Notes: generated by a model from the letters alone, not told the origin. A stretch of 32,569 bases of DNA from CANLWN01 sp039815505 (GCA_039815505.1 JBCBZE010000008.1:1-32569); one strand, 5' to 3'. Shown: positions 7,498 to 16,136, numbered from the stretch's first letter. Numbers and translations: made by a program.

Positions 7498-8301
7498 TTG
7501 AAACCAAGCTGTAAAAACTGCAATAGGGATATATCCTTGGATGATAATTTTTGTCGTGACTGCGGTGCGAAGGTCATAAGAAACAGAATCACCTTAAGGA
7601 ACCTAATTTTGGATATATTTCAAAATGCTTTCGGATGGGACAATACATTCTTCCATACGATTAAGGCCCTTATAACCAAACCCCATGTAATTTTTGGGGA
7701 ATATCTAGGGGGAACCAGAAAAAAATACATGAATCCCTTTACTTTTTTAAGTATCGGGATGGCTGTGGCGCTATTTATTTTCAATGCATTTACCGAAGAT
7801 TATATACAGGTTTCCCTTGAATTCAACACAAAGCAAATGGAGTGGATGGGGGAAACCTTTGGGGGAAAATTCAATTCATCGGAGTTTCAAAAGGAACAGC
7901 TCCAAGAATCGGAGAAAAGCAATAGGTTCTTGCTAAAATACTTTAACCTATTTACATTTTTATTAGTTCCTTTTTACACCTTGATAGCGTTCTTGGTTTA
8001 TAGGAAACCATACAACTATGGGGAACATTTAGTACTCAACGGATATATGCAAGGGCTTAGTTTTTTCAGTAGTACCCTTCTCTTTTTGATCAGTATATTT
8101 ACACATCCCCTTGTTTATTTTTCCGCTCCTCTGTTGTTGGTGATATACTACACCTATGCTTATGGAAAATTATACAAGCTTACCATAGCCCAATCTATTT
8201 TAAAAGTTATTGTATTTTTGGCCATTGTCTTTGTCCTGTTAGTCCTCATATTTATTTTGGCCATGGTTGCAGGATTAATAATCGGGGCTTTAAAAAAGTA
8301 A
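7498..8301 (+). CDS. DUF3667 membrane protein with N-terminal zinc knuckle
   Basis: This 267-residue protein opens with two CxxC pairs (Cys5, Cys8, Cys19, Cys22) forming a small zinc knuckle (CKNC...CRDC). Next comes an amphipathic segment (RITLRNLILDIF), the GGTRKKYMNPFTFLSI signature that I associate with DUF3667, and about five hydrophobic segments between residues 80 and 265. DUF3667 proteins are common in Bacteroidota and have no known function. The only start that keeps the first Cys pair is TTG 7498. It lies alone after the rng terminator and 76 bases before the recX start chosen here. Confidence 0.82.
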   Translation: MKPSCKNCNRDISLDDNFCRDCGAKVIRNRITLRNLILDIFQNAFGWDNTFFHTIKALITKPHVIFGEYLGGTRKKYMNPFTFLSIGMAVALFIFNAFTEDYIQVSLEFNTKQMEWMGETFGGKFNSSEFQKEQLQESEKSNRFLLKYFNLFTFLLVPFYTLIAFLVYRKPYNYGEHLVLNGYMQGLSFFSSTLLFLISIFTHPLVYFSAPLLLVIYYTYAYGKLYKLTIAQSILKVIVFLAIVFVLLVLIFILAMVAGLIIGALKK

Positions 8302-8377
8302 ATTTTGATTTTATCAACTCTTGGGTTTATCCCTAAGCCATGGGCAAAAGCAATTAAAATACCGTGTACAAAACGTA

Positions 8378-8851
8378 ATGATCAATCACAAGGCATATAC
8401 CTTAACGGAGGCTACCAGGAAATTGGAAGCATACTGCGCCTATCAAGATCGTTGCCATAAGGAAGTATTTGCTAAATTGAAGGAGATGCGCATGATTCCT
8501 ATGGCCATAGATCAAATTATGGGCCATCTTATCCAAGAAGACTTCTTAAACGAAGAACGTTTCTCCAAAAGTTTCGCAAGAGGTAAGTTCACCATAAAAA
8601 AATGGGGAAGAAACAGAATTGTAAATGAATTGAGGAAAAGGGATATCTCAGCATATAATATCAAAACCGCTTTACAGGAAATAGAGGAAGAGAATTATTT
8701 ATCGACATTGGATCTACTTGCTAAAAAGAAGCTGGAAGAAATAAAGGAAACCAATAGACAAAAGAAAAAAAGAAAATTGGCGGACTATCTATTCTATCGC
8801 GGTTGGGAAAGTTATTTAGTATATGATAAAATAGCGGAGCTTATTAAGTAA
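8378..8851 (+). CDS. recX: RecX family regulatory protein
   Basis: The chosen ATG 8378 gives a 157-residue protein starting MINHKAYTLTEATRKLEAYC; the frame stays open upstream to a TTG at 8321, but that extension has no RecX character. Tandem three-helix RecX repeats are visible, with YCAYQDRCHKEV, HLIQEDFLNEERFSKSFARGKF and KKWGRNRIVNELRKR typical of Bacteroidota RecX. RecX binds and inhibits RecA filaments. The Lys/Arg-rich third repeat ends LADYLFYRGWES. Its 3' end overlaps the convergent cupin gene by eight bases. Confidence 0.9.
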   Translation: MINHKAYTLTEATRKLEAYCAYQDRCHKEVFAKLKEMRMIPMAIDQIMGHLIQEDFLNEERFSKSFARGKFTIKKWGRNRIVNELRKRDISAYNIKTALQEIEEENYLSTLDLLAKKKLEEIKETNRQKKKRKLADYLFYRGWESYLVYDKIAELIK

Positions 8852-9713
8852 TTGCCCCTTTAAGGCTCCTATGGGTCCTGAGAATAGCTTGTTCGTTCTT
8901 CCAATCGATCCATCTTTGCCCTTTCATCTTTCTCATAAGGCCGTCATAGTACCGCATAATAAATATATTATATAGGGCCCTTCCCAGGTTCTTGGGGTTA
9001 CGGGCTATAGCCCGTAAGCTCATGGAAAAGCCGGGAGTTATGTATTTCATATGATGCCAATACCCTTCCGGTATGTACAAAAGCTCCCCATGGTTTAAAT
9101 GGGCCTTATAACCCGATACATGTTCTAAAGCAGGCCACTTTTTAAAGTCGGGATTGGAGAAATCAATACTCTCGTGTGTAATTATGGCATGCGGTATTTT
9201 ATATAAATATTTATTTTCCGATTGTGAAAAAAGAATACATTCCTTTTTCCCTTCAAAATGAAAATGAAAGATATTGGCCAAATCAATATCATAATGCATA
9301 AAGGTACTTGAATCCCTTCCTCCAAAAAAAAGCATGGGTAGGCCTTTCATTAACCTAATACCAAAATTTGGGTAGGTAAAGTCTTTTTGTAATGTTGGTA
9401 TCTCTTTAAGGATATTCCATAAAAAAATACGATATTTGGTAGGCTCGCTTTTGAGAAGGTCAATATAATCCGTCATCTTCATACGGGCATGTGGTTCATT
9501 AAAACCATCTTTGTAATCCACGGGTCTGTCGTCATATAAAGGCACCGTAATATCCTTGGCCACCTTCCTCATATACTCTAGGTTCCATTTTGAATACGCA
9601 GGCCAATCTTCCACAAACCGCTCTATAACGACCGGTTTTTGTGGTTTAAAATAGTTCTTTATGAACTCCTTGCGGGTAACTGTTTTTATTCTTGGAATAT
9701 CCTGTAAATTCAA
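8844..9713 (-). CDS. Cupin-8 / JmjC-like Fe(II)/2-oxoglutarate oxygenase
   Basis: This 289-residue protein matches the cupin-8 (JmjC-like) fold. The 2-His-1-Asp iron site is visible as His140-Tyr-Asp142 in STFMHYDIDLAN, with the distal His at 220 or 221 in YIPEGYWHHMKY. FERF-like PVVIERFVEDWPAYSKW near the N-terminus (28-44) is the usual first motif of such hydroxylases. Relatives hydroxylate protein or small-molecule substrates; the substrate here is unknown. It lies 79 bases downstream of bioB on the same strand, with its own -7-like box, so a link with biotin is possible but unproven. The last bases overlap recX. Confidence 0.83.
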   Translation of the reverse strand: MNLQDIPRIKTVTRKEFIKNYFKPQKPVVIERFVEDWPAYSKWNLEYMRKVAKDITVPLYDDRPVDYKDGFNEPHARMKMTDYIDLLKSEPTKYRIFLWNILKEIPTLQKDFTYPNFGIRLMKGLPMLFFGGRDSSTFMHYDIDLANIFHFHFEGKKECILFSQSENKYLYKIPHAIITHESIDFSNPDFKKWPALEHVSGYKAHLNHGELLYIPEGYWHHMKYITPGFSMSLRAIARNPKNLGRALYNIFIMRYYDGLMRKMKGQRWIDWKNEQAILRTHRSLKGAIT

Positions 9714-9736
9714 GCGAAATAGAATTACTTAAACTT

Positions 9737-9744
9737 CAAAATTA
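9737..9744 (-). promoter_or_regulatory. Candidate -7 box for the cupin-8 gene
   Basis: Read on the minus strand this is TAATTTTG, an exact TAnnTTTG match 23 bases upstream of the cupin ATG. No convincing TTG -33 element was found. Confidence 0.35.
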
Positions 9745-9792
9745 AACAACGTTTATAAAAAAACTCTTAAAACTTTCTTATAGTATTTTGTC

Positions 9793-10887
9793 TTAGTCGG
9801 GTAGTTTGGTTCTTACTTTCGCAGCTTCGTTCCGTTCAATGATATGTCCTGGCCTAGTCCATTTTGGTTTTTCGCCCAAAGAGCCATACTTGGATTCGCT
9901 AGCCTCAACAGTATCCGGTTGGGACGCTTTTACAAACGGTTTTTGAGGGTTTAATCCCAATAACCTGAACATCTCCATGTCTTCGTTGACATCGGGGTTA
10001 GGAGTCGTAAGCAACTTATCTCCCGCAAAAATGGAATTAGCACCCGCAAAAAAGCACATAGCCTGCCCTTCCCTGGTCATTTCCGTACGCCCGGCCGATA
10101 ATCGTACTTGGGTTTTTGGCATTACGATACGGGTGGTCGCCACCATACGGACCATGTCCCAAATGGGAATAGGTTCCATGTCTTCCATAGGCGTTCCTTC
10201 CACGGCTACCAGGGCATTGATCGGTACGGATTCCGGTTGGGGATCCAAGGTGGACAAAGCTACCAACATCCCCGCCCGGTCTTCTACTTTTTCGCCCATT
10301 CCAATAATCCCTCCACTGCATACGGTAACATTGCTTTTTCTTACATTATCTATGGTTTCCAAACGATCTTCAAAAGCACGTGTAGAAATAACGTCTTTAT
10401 AATAATCCTCGGAAGTATCCAAATTATGGTTGTAGGCATAAAGACCTGCCTCGGCCAATCGTTGAGCCTGGTTTTCGGTAAGCATTCCCAGTGTACAGCA
10501 AACCTCCATATCCAACTTGTTGATGGTACGTACCATCTCCAAGACTTGATCAAACTCGGGACCATCCTTTACATTGCGCCAAGCTGCACCCATACACACT
10601 CTTGAACTTCCAGAAGCTTTGGCGCGAAGTGCTTGTGCCTTTACATGGGAGACCGTCATTAAGTCATTTCCTTCAATATCCGTGTGGTAGCGGGCCGCCT
10701 GTGGGCAATAACCACAGTCCTCGGGACACCCTCCCGTTTTTATGGATAATAAAGTGGATACTTGAACCGTATTGGGGTCATGATACTTTCGATGCACCGT
10801 AGCTGCGTTGTAGAGCAGCTCCATTAAAGGCGCATTGTATATCTCCAAGATTTCTTTTTTGGTCCAGTTGTGTCTTGCTTCGCTCAT
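9793..10887 (-). CDS. bioB: Biotin synthase BioB
   Basis: This 364-residue radical-SAM enzyme inserts sulfur into dethiobiotin to form biotin. The SAM-cluster cysteines Cys54, Cys58 and Cys61 are in GGCPEDCGYCPQ. YNHNLDTSEDYY, the CSGGIIGMGE segment and RLSAGRTEM, which carries the conserved Arg and other ligands near the second iron-sulfur cluster, are all present. The length is slightly above E. coli BioB because of a C-terminal extension ending RNEAAKVRTKLPD. It lies 103 bases after the ketosynthase gene on the same strand, with its own promoter-like pair of boxes. Confidence 0.97.
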   Translation of the reverse strand: MSEARHNWTKKEILEIYNAPLMELLYNAATVHRKYHDPNTVQVSTLLSIKTGGCPEDCGYCPQAARYHTDIEGNDLMTVSHVKAQALRAKASGSSRVCMGAAWRNVKDGPEFDQVLEMVRTINKLDMEVCCTLGMLTENQAQRLAEAGLYAYNHNLDTSEDYYKDVISTRAFEDRLETIDNVRKSNVTVCSGGIIGMGEKVEDRAGMLVALSTLDPQPESVPINALVAVEGTPMEDMEPIPIWDMVRMVATTRIVMPKTQVRLSAGRTEMTREGQAMCFFAGANSIFAGDKLLTTPNPDVNEDMEMFRLLGLNPQKPFVKASQPDTVEASESKYGSLGEKPKWTRPGHIIERNEAAKVRTKLPD

Positions 10888-10908
10888 AAGAGTGGATTAA
10901 ATCGAATT

Positions 10909-10940
10909 CAAAAATAGCCTTTAAAGCTCAAAAATTACAA
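10909..10940 (-). promoter_or_regulatory. Candidate bioB promoter (TTG, 21-base spacer, TAnnTTTG)
   Basis: On the minus strand a TTG (10938-10940) is followed by 21 bases and then TATTTTTG (10909-10916), matching the Bacteroidota -33/-7 layout. The -7 box ends 21 bases before the bioB ATG. This suggests bioB can be transcribed separately from the ketosynthase gene upstream. Confidence 0.5.
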
Positions 10941-10990
10941 TAATAAAATCTCAAATTACAATTAATACGTTTCGGCAGGTTACAAGACAA

Positions 10991-12157
10991 CTATGATATT
11001 TTTGGGGTTTTAAGCAAAATACTTACTGCGTTCCCTCCAAAACCTACTGCGTTCACCATTATTTTTTGGATTCTTTTTGGATGGGATATCCCATTTAAAA
11101 ATGGAATTGGTATAAACTTTTGATATTTCAACATAAGTACGGCCATTTCTATGCTCAACATTCCCGATGCACCAAATGTATGTCCTATCTTCCATTTATT
11201 GGTCGTTAATGCAGGTATAGACCCGGCGAAGACTTTTTTAATTGCATTTGCTTCGGATATATCGCCCTTAATTGTTCCCGGTGCATGCATCACGATGACA
11301 TCCACTTCTTCCGGATGTATTCTGCCCAAAGCCATTTTCATGGATTTTTGAAAACATAGGGCATCTGTAGAAATGGAAATATTGTGTTTCAAAGGCTCTG
11401 TGGCATAACCCACCCCTTCAATGATGGCCAATGTATTTTTTGTAATGCCGCGTTCCAAACAGGCTACGGACGCTCCTTCCCCCAACACCATGGTATTGCT
11501 CTTTTTCTCCAAATCCATGGCCCTGCAGGGGTATGCAGCATCGTTTCTACTGTAGATTTTTAGCGCCTTCATTTGCGCAAGTGTAAAAGCGGTCAAGGGA
11601 GCTTCACTACCCCCTACCAGGAACTTAGCGGCCATACCGCTTTTTATCCATGCCATACCATTGAGTAATGCATGTAGCGCTGTGGAACATGTAATAGAAT
11701 GTGATATTTCTGGCCCATTGGTCTGCAAATCATGAGCTACCCATGAGGAGATATTACCTAAAGTGGTGGTTGGAGATGTTAAGGTTTGCACGTGTGTTTT
11801 ATCCAGAAATTCTTGGTGGTACTTTTCAAAAAGGGCCGTAGCTCCTCTTGAGGAACCCATATTGATCCCAAAATTATCTTTAGGCTCCCAACCGGCATCT
11901 TTTATGGCCGACCTTGATGCATGGATGGCGTAAAGGACGGTGGCATCCAGGTTTTTATACTTTGGATCGGACACTTTAAGTTTGTCTATCTCTTGTCTTG
12001 CATTTGCAGTAATGGGTGCTACCCAAGCCGTAGTGTCTCCCAACGATTTTTTTTCTAAAAGATGCTCATCATTCAGATAATTTTCCCATATGATCTCTTG
12101 TAAAGTTCCTAATGGGGAAATGGAAGCTATGGCGGATATGGAAATAGGTAGAGTCAA
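10991..12157 (-). CDS. Beta-ketoacyl synthase (KAS I/II type) in the biotin locus
   Basis: This 388-residue thiolase-fold condensing enzyme has the full Cys-His-His triad: Cys157 in SITCSTALHAL, His291 in VMHAPGTIKGD and His326 in KIGHTFGASG, with spacing close to FabF. The conserved Lys is also present in TTNKWKIGH. It is somewhat shorter than FabF (about 410 residues), and the usual HGT motif is altered to HAPGT, so it is a divergent member. Placed between bioA and bioB, it may extend a malonyl or other dicarboxyl starter towards pimeloyl-ACP, or supply a related acyl chain. It is probably not the housekeeping FabF, which usually sits with acpP. Confidence 0.88.
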   Translation of the reverse strand: MTLPISISAIASISPLGTLQEIIWENYLNDEHLLEKKSLGDTTAWVAPITANARQEIDKLKVSDPKYKNLDATVLYAIHASRSAIKDAGWEPKDNFGINMGSSRGATALFEKYHQEFLDKTHVQTLTSPTTTLGNISSWVAHDLQTNGPEISHSITCSTALHALLNGMAWIKSGMAAKFLVGGSEAPLTAFTLAQMKALKIYSRNDAAYPCRAMDLEKKSNTMVLGEGASVACLERGITKNTLAIIEGVGYATEPLKHNISISTDALCFQKSMKMALGRIHPEEVDVIVMHAPGTIKGDISEANAIKKVFAGSIPALTTNKWKIGHTFGASGMLSIEMAVLMLKYQKFIPIPFLNGISHPKRIQKIMVNAVGFGGNAVSILLKTPKIS

Positions 12158-12178
12158 TTGTATACTTATTTATCTCGG

Positions 12179-12212
12179 CAAAAATAAAAGTTCTTATCTT
12201 CATAAAATACAA
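12179..12212 (-). promoter_or_regulatory. Candidate promoter of the ketosynthase gene
   Basis: On the minus strand TATTTTTG (12179-12186) matches TAnnTTTG exactly, 21 bases before the ketosynthase start, and a TTG lies at 12210-12212 after a 23-base spacer, slightly long. It occupies the 70-base gap shared with the divergent Coa1-like gene. Confidence 0.4.
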
Positions 12213-12227
12213 TCAGCAAAGAAAACA

Positions 12228-12650
12228 ATGAACAACGAATTGGTACCACAGCCCAGTTGGTGGAAACGGAATTGGAAATGGGTAGTTCCCGCAGGGGGTT
12301 GCCTATCCCTAATTTTAGTGCTGGTATTTTTTATAGGTTACTTGGTCTATGGGGTAAGCAATATATTTTCCGGTTCTGAACCATATGAATACGCCTTTGA
12401 AAAAATTAATAATGACGAGCAAATCGTTGGATTGTTGGGCGCCCCTATCGAAAAAGACGGTATGGTAAAAGGAAGCATAAATTGGAACAATGGGGAAAAG
12501 AAAGCCGATATGGAAATTCCTATCACAGGACCCAAAGGAACGGGAACCCTTTATATTAATGCCTCTGGCAACGGGGATGGCTGGATCTACCATGAAATCA
12601 AGGTAACCATCAAGGATAATGAGGCTTTTGATTTATTGGAGGATAAGTGA
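12228..12650 (+). CDS. Coa1-like (cytochrome c oxidase assembly factor family) membrane protein
   Basis: From ATG 12228 this is a 140-residue protein. The frame is open further upstream, but that part is antisense to the ketosynthase gene, and MNNELVPQPSWWKRNWKW is a typical start. One membrane helix (about 18-42) follows WWKRNWKW, and the rest is an outward-facing alpha/beta domain: YEYAFEKINNDEQIVGLLGAPIE, then KGSINW, GPKGTGTLYI and DGWIYHEIKVTI. This order fits Coa1/Tim21-like proteins, named for mitochondrial oxidase assembly; the bacterial role is unclear. It is the only plus-strand gene between the ketosynthase and bioA genes, divergent from one and convergent with the other. Confidence 0.72.
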   Translation: MNNELVPQPSWWKRNWKWVVPAGGCLSLILVLVFFIGYLVYGVSNIFSGSEPYEYAFEKINNDEQIVGLLGAPIEKDGMVKGSINWNNGEKKADMEIPITGPKGTGTLYINASGNGDGWIYHEIKVTIKDNEAFDLLEDK

Positions 12651-12697
12651 TCACAGGTACACCTAAAAAATAAATGTTCTGATTCTTAGTGCGTATT

Positions 12698-13972
12698 TCA
12701 AACTATTTCCAACATATTTATTATACTGTCATAAACTCTCTGCAACTGTTCGTCGGTAATTACATAGGGTGGTAATACGTACACCGTATTTCCCAATGGA
12801 CGGAGATTGACCCCTTTATCCATAAAAAATTGATAAAGCCGGTCCCGTAATTTACCATAGCGATTTGTTTTCAGGTCCAGATCTACCGCCAATATAACAC
12901 CCAGGCTTCTTGCGTTCTTCACTTTTGGGTGATTTTCAATTTGTGACACAAATTGTTTATGGGCTTCGGCAATATACTTTCTCCTTTCTAAAATCTCCTC
13001 AGAAACCAATAACTCCAATCCAGCGATAGCGGCCGCACAACCCAACGGATGCGCACTAAAGGTGTGGGCATGAAAAAAGCCCTTGGAGACCTCATCGCTT
13101 AAAAATGCATCGAACACCTTTTGCGAACAACTGGTAATGCTTAAGGGAAACATCCCGGCGGTCAAGGCCTTGCTCAAACAAATAATATCCGGTTGATGCA
13201 CTAAATGATCACAGGCAAAATTCTTTCCTGTTTTTCCAAAGCCGGTCATGATTTCATCGGCTATACATAAAACGTGATGTTCTTGGCATTTTTTTAGAAT
13301 CAAATCAAGCCCTTTGGCCGAGTGGAACTTCATCCCGGCCGCTCCCTGTACCAAGGGTTCAAAAACAAAGGCGGCGCAAGAATTTTTGGTGCAAATTGAT
13401 TCTAGCAGTTCCAATATGTCATCAATGGTATCCTCTTGAGGTACCGGTATGCGTTCTACTTTTAGCAAAAAATCCTCAAAAGGACCGTTGTACGAGGAAA
13501 GTCCCGAAGCACTCATCGCACCGAAGGTGTCCCCATGAAAGCCGCCTTCAAAAGCAATAAGCGTATCCCTTTTTTCGCTTTTGTTATGATAATACTGAAG
13601 TGCCATTTTTATGGCCGCCTCGACGGCTGTAGAACCGTTATCATTGAAAAAAATTTTAGCTTGTTTATCAGGAAGTATGGCCATCAATTTTTCAGATAAC
13701 TCAACTGCAGGTCCATGGGTAAACCCACTGAACATAACAAAATCCAATTGTTGCATTTGAGCGGTCATTGCAGCGATAATATCGTCGTTGCAATGTCCAT
13801 ACATCGTGGTATACCATGAGGCTATACCGTCTATATACTCTTTGCCGTTTTCATCATAGAGTACAGCTCCTTTGGCCCCAACGATTCCTAGTCTCTCCAG
13901 ATCTAGCTTATGCTGCGTAAGTGGATGCCAAAGATGCCTTTTGTCCCTTTCCGAAAGTTTTTTCACCGCCAT
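12698..13972 (-). CDS. bioA: Adenosylmethionine-8-amino-7-oxononanoate aminotransferase BioA
   Basis: This 424-residue fold-type I PLP aminotransferase converts 7-keto-8-aminopelargonate to 7,8-diaminopelargonate using SAM. WHPLTQHK at residues 15-22 is characteristic of BioA, the PLP Lys is Lys268 in LSKALTAGMFPLS, and the cofactor Asp239 is in CIADEIMTGFGKTG. SWYTTMYGH and HAHTFSAHPLGCA are also typical. The length is normal. It is divergent from the glycosyltransferase gene (63-base gap), which separates it from bioD. Confidence 0.96.
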   Translation of the reverse strand: MAVKKLSERDKRHLWHPLTQHKLDLERLGIVGAKGAVLYDENGKEYIDGIASWYTTMYGHCNDDIIAAMTAQMQQLDFVMFSGFTHGPAVELSEKLMAILPDKQAKIFFNDNGSTAVEAAIKMALQYYHNKSEKRDTLIAFEGGFHGDTFGAMSASGLSSYNGPFEDFLLKVERIPVPQEDTIDDILELLESICTKNSCAAFVFEPLVQGAAGMKFHSAKGLDLILKKCQEHHVLCIADEIMTGFGKTGKNFACDHLVHQPDIICLSKALTAGMFPLSITSCSQKVFDAFLSDEVSKGFFHAHTFSAHPLGCAAAIAGLELLVSEEILERRKYIAEAHKQFVSQIENHPKVKNARSLGVILAVDLDLKTNRYGKLRDRLYQFFMDKGVNLRPLGNTVYVLPPYVITDEQLQRVYDSIINMLEIV

Positions 13973-13976
13973 AAAA

Positions 13977-14005
13977 TTTGTAAAACAAGCTTTTTATCTA
14001 TCTTG
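13977..14005 (+). promoter_or_regulatory. Candidate promoter of the GT-C glycosyltransferase gene
   Basis: TTTG (13977-13980), an 18-base spacer and TATCTTG (13999-14005; one T short of TAnnTTTG) lie 30 bases before the ATG at 14036. It occupies the short gap shared with the bioA start. Confidence 0.35.
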
Positions 14006-14035
14006 CAAAGATGGTGAATAATCATAAAACCGCCC

Positions 14036-15523
14036 ATGCTTAAAAAGACCATTGCCTATCTTACCCCTTCCTATCGTGTCCTAAAAAACAGAAGTGTTTT
14101 TCTACTCCTATTTATGGTTGCTTTTTTTATGCGATTTCCCTTTTTTTTCAGGGATTATATAGATCGTGATGAAAGCACTTTTATTCTATTGGGTCAGTCT
14201 TGGGCAGAGGGTAACTTGCCGTATACGCAACTTTGGGATTTAAAACCTCCTGTCATTTTCCTCTTCTTCGCTGGCAGTATTTATGCCTTTGGCAAAAGCT
14301 TTTTTGCCATTCGTTTGCTAGGCACGTTAGCTGTCACTTTTTCGGCATTCTTCACTTATAAGATCGGGGAAACTACGGCATCTAAAAAGGTAGGGGTTTG
14401 GTCGGCGATCGTCTGTGTAATTTTGCAAAGCTCCTTTGGAAGCCTACAAGGAGTTATGTCCGAGCATATTTGTATGCTTTTTTTTATGCCGGCCCTGTAC
14501 CTCTTGATTTCAAAGAAACAAATACAATGGTACGCAGTTGCCGGGGTTCTGATGGGGCTATCCGTTATGACCAAGCTAAATATGGCCTACGCTATTTTAT
14601 TGCTTGGCGTTTTTATAGTTTATGAGTATGTTAGGAAAAAAGAATTTTGGGCGGGTATCCAAAATGCTTTGGTATATGGAATGGGCATCATACTCGTTAT
14701 ACTGCTAACAATGCTTCCATATCATTTACAGGACAACATTGAACTATGGCTAAAATCCGTACTAAAAGCCCCGCTTGAATATACAGGCGCCAGACGATAC
14801 TCTGTTTTTAAATTGTCCCCGATTTTTATACTGTTGGGAGGCTTTTTTTTGCTGGCTTGGAAGAAAAAATATCTAGACTATAAAAACATCCCTGTTCAAA
14901 TTGTTCTCCTGGCCATTATAGGTGTGTTGATTTCATATCTTCAAGGCGGCAGAATCAACGGTCATTATCTGATCCAAATCCATCCCATCATCATTATATT
15001 GATTGGAATCGTAGTGTCCAAAATTTCCTTGTTTCAAAAGTTCGATTATCGACCTTATATTTTCTTTTTACTGTTGTTGTTGCCAATGGAAGCTTATATT
15101 GAATATGTGGCCGTAGTAAGAAACAAAATAGAAAAGGGTCGTTTTTACAATGGGGAAGGAATAGATGTTCCTAGCTATATAAAAGCCAATAATCTAGAAA
15201 CCAAGGACATTCTATTTTTTGAATACCATATTGGATATTGGCTTTTGGATAGACTACCTCCTACCAAGGCAGCCACACACCCCAGTAATATTTTTAGGGA
15301 AGAACTTTTTCCTTTTTATGAAAACCCTAGAAAGACCGGAATGGAAGAATTGCGGTTTATTATGGAAAACATGCGGCCCAAAACTATCATTACCAGAAAA
15401 GATAGATTGGTATTCGATAAAAAACTAAAGGAGGCAAACGACTACATAGATGCGTATCTAAAACAATATTACCACATCGTTAAAACCATAGACCGCGCAG
15501 AAATACATCAACGTCTAGAGTAA
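14036..15523 (+). CDS. GT-C membrane glycosyltransferase (ArnT/PMT-like)
   Basis: This 495-residue polytopic protein begins with a membrane helix, then a first outside loop carrying DYIDRDESTFILLGQSWAEG, where the acidic DRDE pair is the usual catalytic site of GT-C transferases (PMT_2/ArnT group). LWDLKPPVIFLFF follows. At least eight hydrophobic segments fill residues 20-350, and a soluble outside C-terminal part (about 360-495) ends in DRAEIHQRLE. It should move a sugar from a polyprenyl-phosphate donor to lipid, protein or glycan outside the membrane. The acceptor is unknown. It is a lone plus-strand gene inside the biotin locus, and its 3' end overlaps bioD by nine bases. Confidence 0.83.
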   Translation: MLKKTIAYLTPSYRVLKNRSVFLLLFMVAFFMRFPFFFRDYIDRDESTFILLGQSWAEGNLPYTQLWDLKPPVIFLFFAGSIYAFGKSFFAIRLLGTLAVTFSAFFTYKIGETTASKKVGVWSAIVCVILQSSFGSLQGVMSEHICMLFFMPALYLLISKKQIQWYAVAGVLMGLSVMTKLNMAYAILLLGVFIVYEYVRKKEFWAGIQNALVYGMGIILVILLTMLPYHLQDNIELWLKSVLKAPLEYTGARRYSVFKLSPIFILLGGFFLLAWKKKYLDYKNIPVQIVLLAIIGVLISYLQGGRINGHYLIQIHPIIIILIGIVVSKISLFQKFDYRPYIFFLLLLLPMEAYIEYVAVVRNKIEKGRFYNGEGIDVPSYIKANNLETKDILFFEYHIGYWLLDRLPPTKAATHPSNIFREELFPFYENPRKTGMEELRFIMENMRPKTIITRKDRLVFDKKLKEANDYIDAYLKQYYHIVKTIDRAEIHQRLE

Positions 15524-16135
15524 TTGCAAAGCATTGCTGAATTCGTTGGCATACCTTCTAATGACAGACTTATCAAAGATGTCTTCTTCATTGATTCGGC
15601 CTATTGCGGAGACCCCGGTTTTTTTTAATAGAATACTTTCCGTGGATGGATGTTCATCACCACTAAACAAAATGGATACTTCATACCCTTTTTGTTTAAG
15701 CCAACCAATGGTCAATAGGGAATGATTTATACTGCCCAAATAGTGTCGTGAAACAACAACTACCTTATAATTGGGCATAATTATATCCAAAATGGTATCT
15801 GTATCGTTCAAAGGAACCAATAAACCTCCCGCACCTTCAATGACCAAATGATTATCGGTGTCAGGTTCGGTTATGGCGTTTGTATTAATGGTGACCCCAT
15901 CAATTTCGGCAGCTGCATGGGGGCTCATAGGTGTCTTGAGCGCATAGCTGTTCTTATGTATTATTGTCTTGGGGTTACTTATTAACTCAGTAATTTTATG
16001 ACTATCAGAGTGGTCCAATTCCCCTGCTTGCACAGGTTTCCAATAGTCGGCCTTAAGGGCCTCCACCAGTACGGCCGAAGCGATGGTCTTTCCAACCTCG
16101 GTAGATATTCCGGTAACAAAAATTCGTTTCATCAA
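15515..16135 (-). CDS. bioD: Dethiobiotin synthetase BioD
   Basis: This 206-residue ATP-dependent carboxylase closes the ureido ring to form dethiobiotin. The P-loop is TGISTEVGKT (residues 8-17), with KPVQAGELDHSD (the substrate-lysine region), VIEGAGGLLVPL, and SRHYLGSINHSLL all matching the BioD pattern. It may start at the first or second of the two Met codons. It lies one base downstream of the DUF2007 gene and continues the bioF run. The 3' end overlaps the convergent glycosyltransferase gene. Confidence 0.95.
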   Translation of the reverse strand: MMKRIFVTGISTEVGKTIASAVLVEALKADYWKPVQAGELDHSDSHKITELISNPKTIIHKNSYALKTPMSPHAAAEIDGVTINTNAITEPDTDNHLVIEGAGGLLVPLNDTDTILDIIMPNYKVVVVSRHYLGSINHSLLTIGWLKQKGYEVSILFSGDEHPSTESILLKKTGVSAIGRINEEDIFDKSVIRRYANEFSNALQLL

Positions 16136-16136
16136 C

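Noticed and set aside
8321..8377. Upstream TTG extension of recX
   Set aside because: The 19 extra residues do not resemble RecX, while ATG 8378 gives a normal N-terminus.
9977..10605. Open frames of 141 and 165 codons on the plus strand inside bioB
   Set aside because: Fully antisense to a clear bioB; the translations are low-complexity shadows with no motif.
10978..10985. GGTTACAA, resembling half of a BirA operator, near the biotin genes
   Set aside because: No partner half-site at the expected distance, and it lies at the 3' end of the ketosynthase gene rather than over a promoter.
12090..12227. Upstream extension of the Coa1-like gene to an earlier ATG
   Set aside because: It would overlap the divergent ketosynthase coding region, and ATG 12228 gives a typical soluble start followed by one helix.
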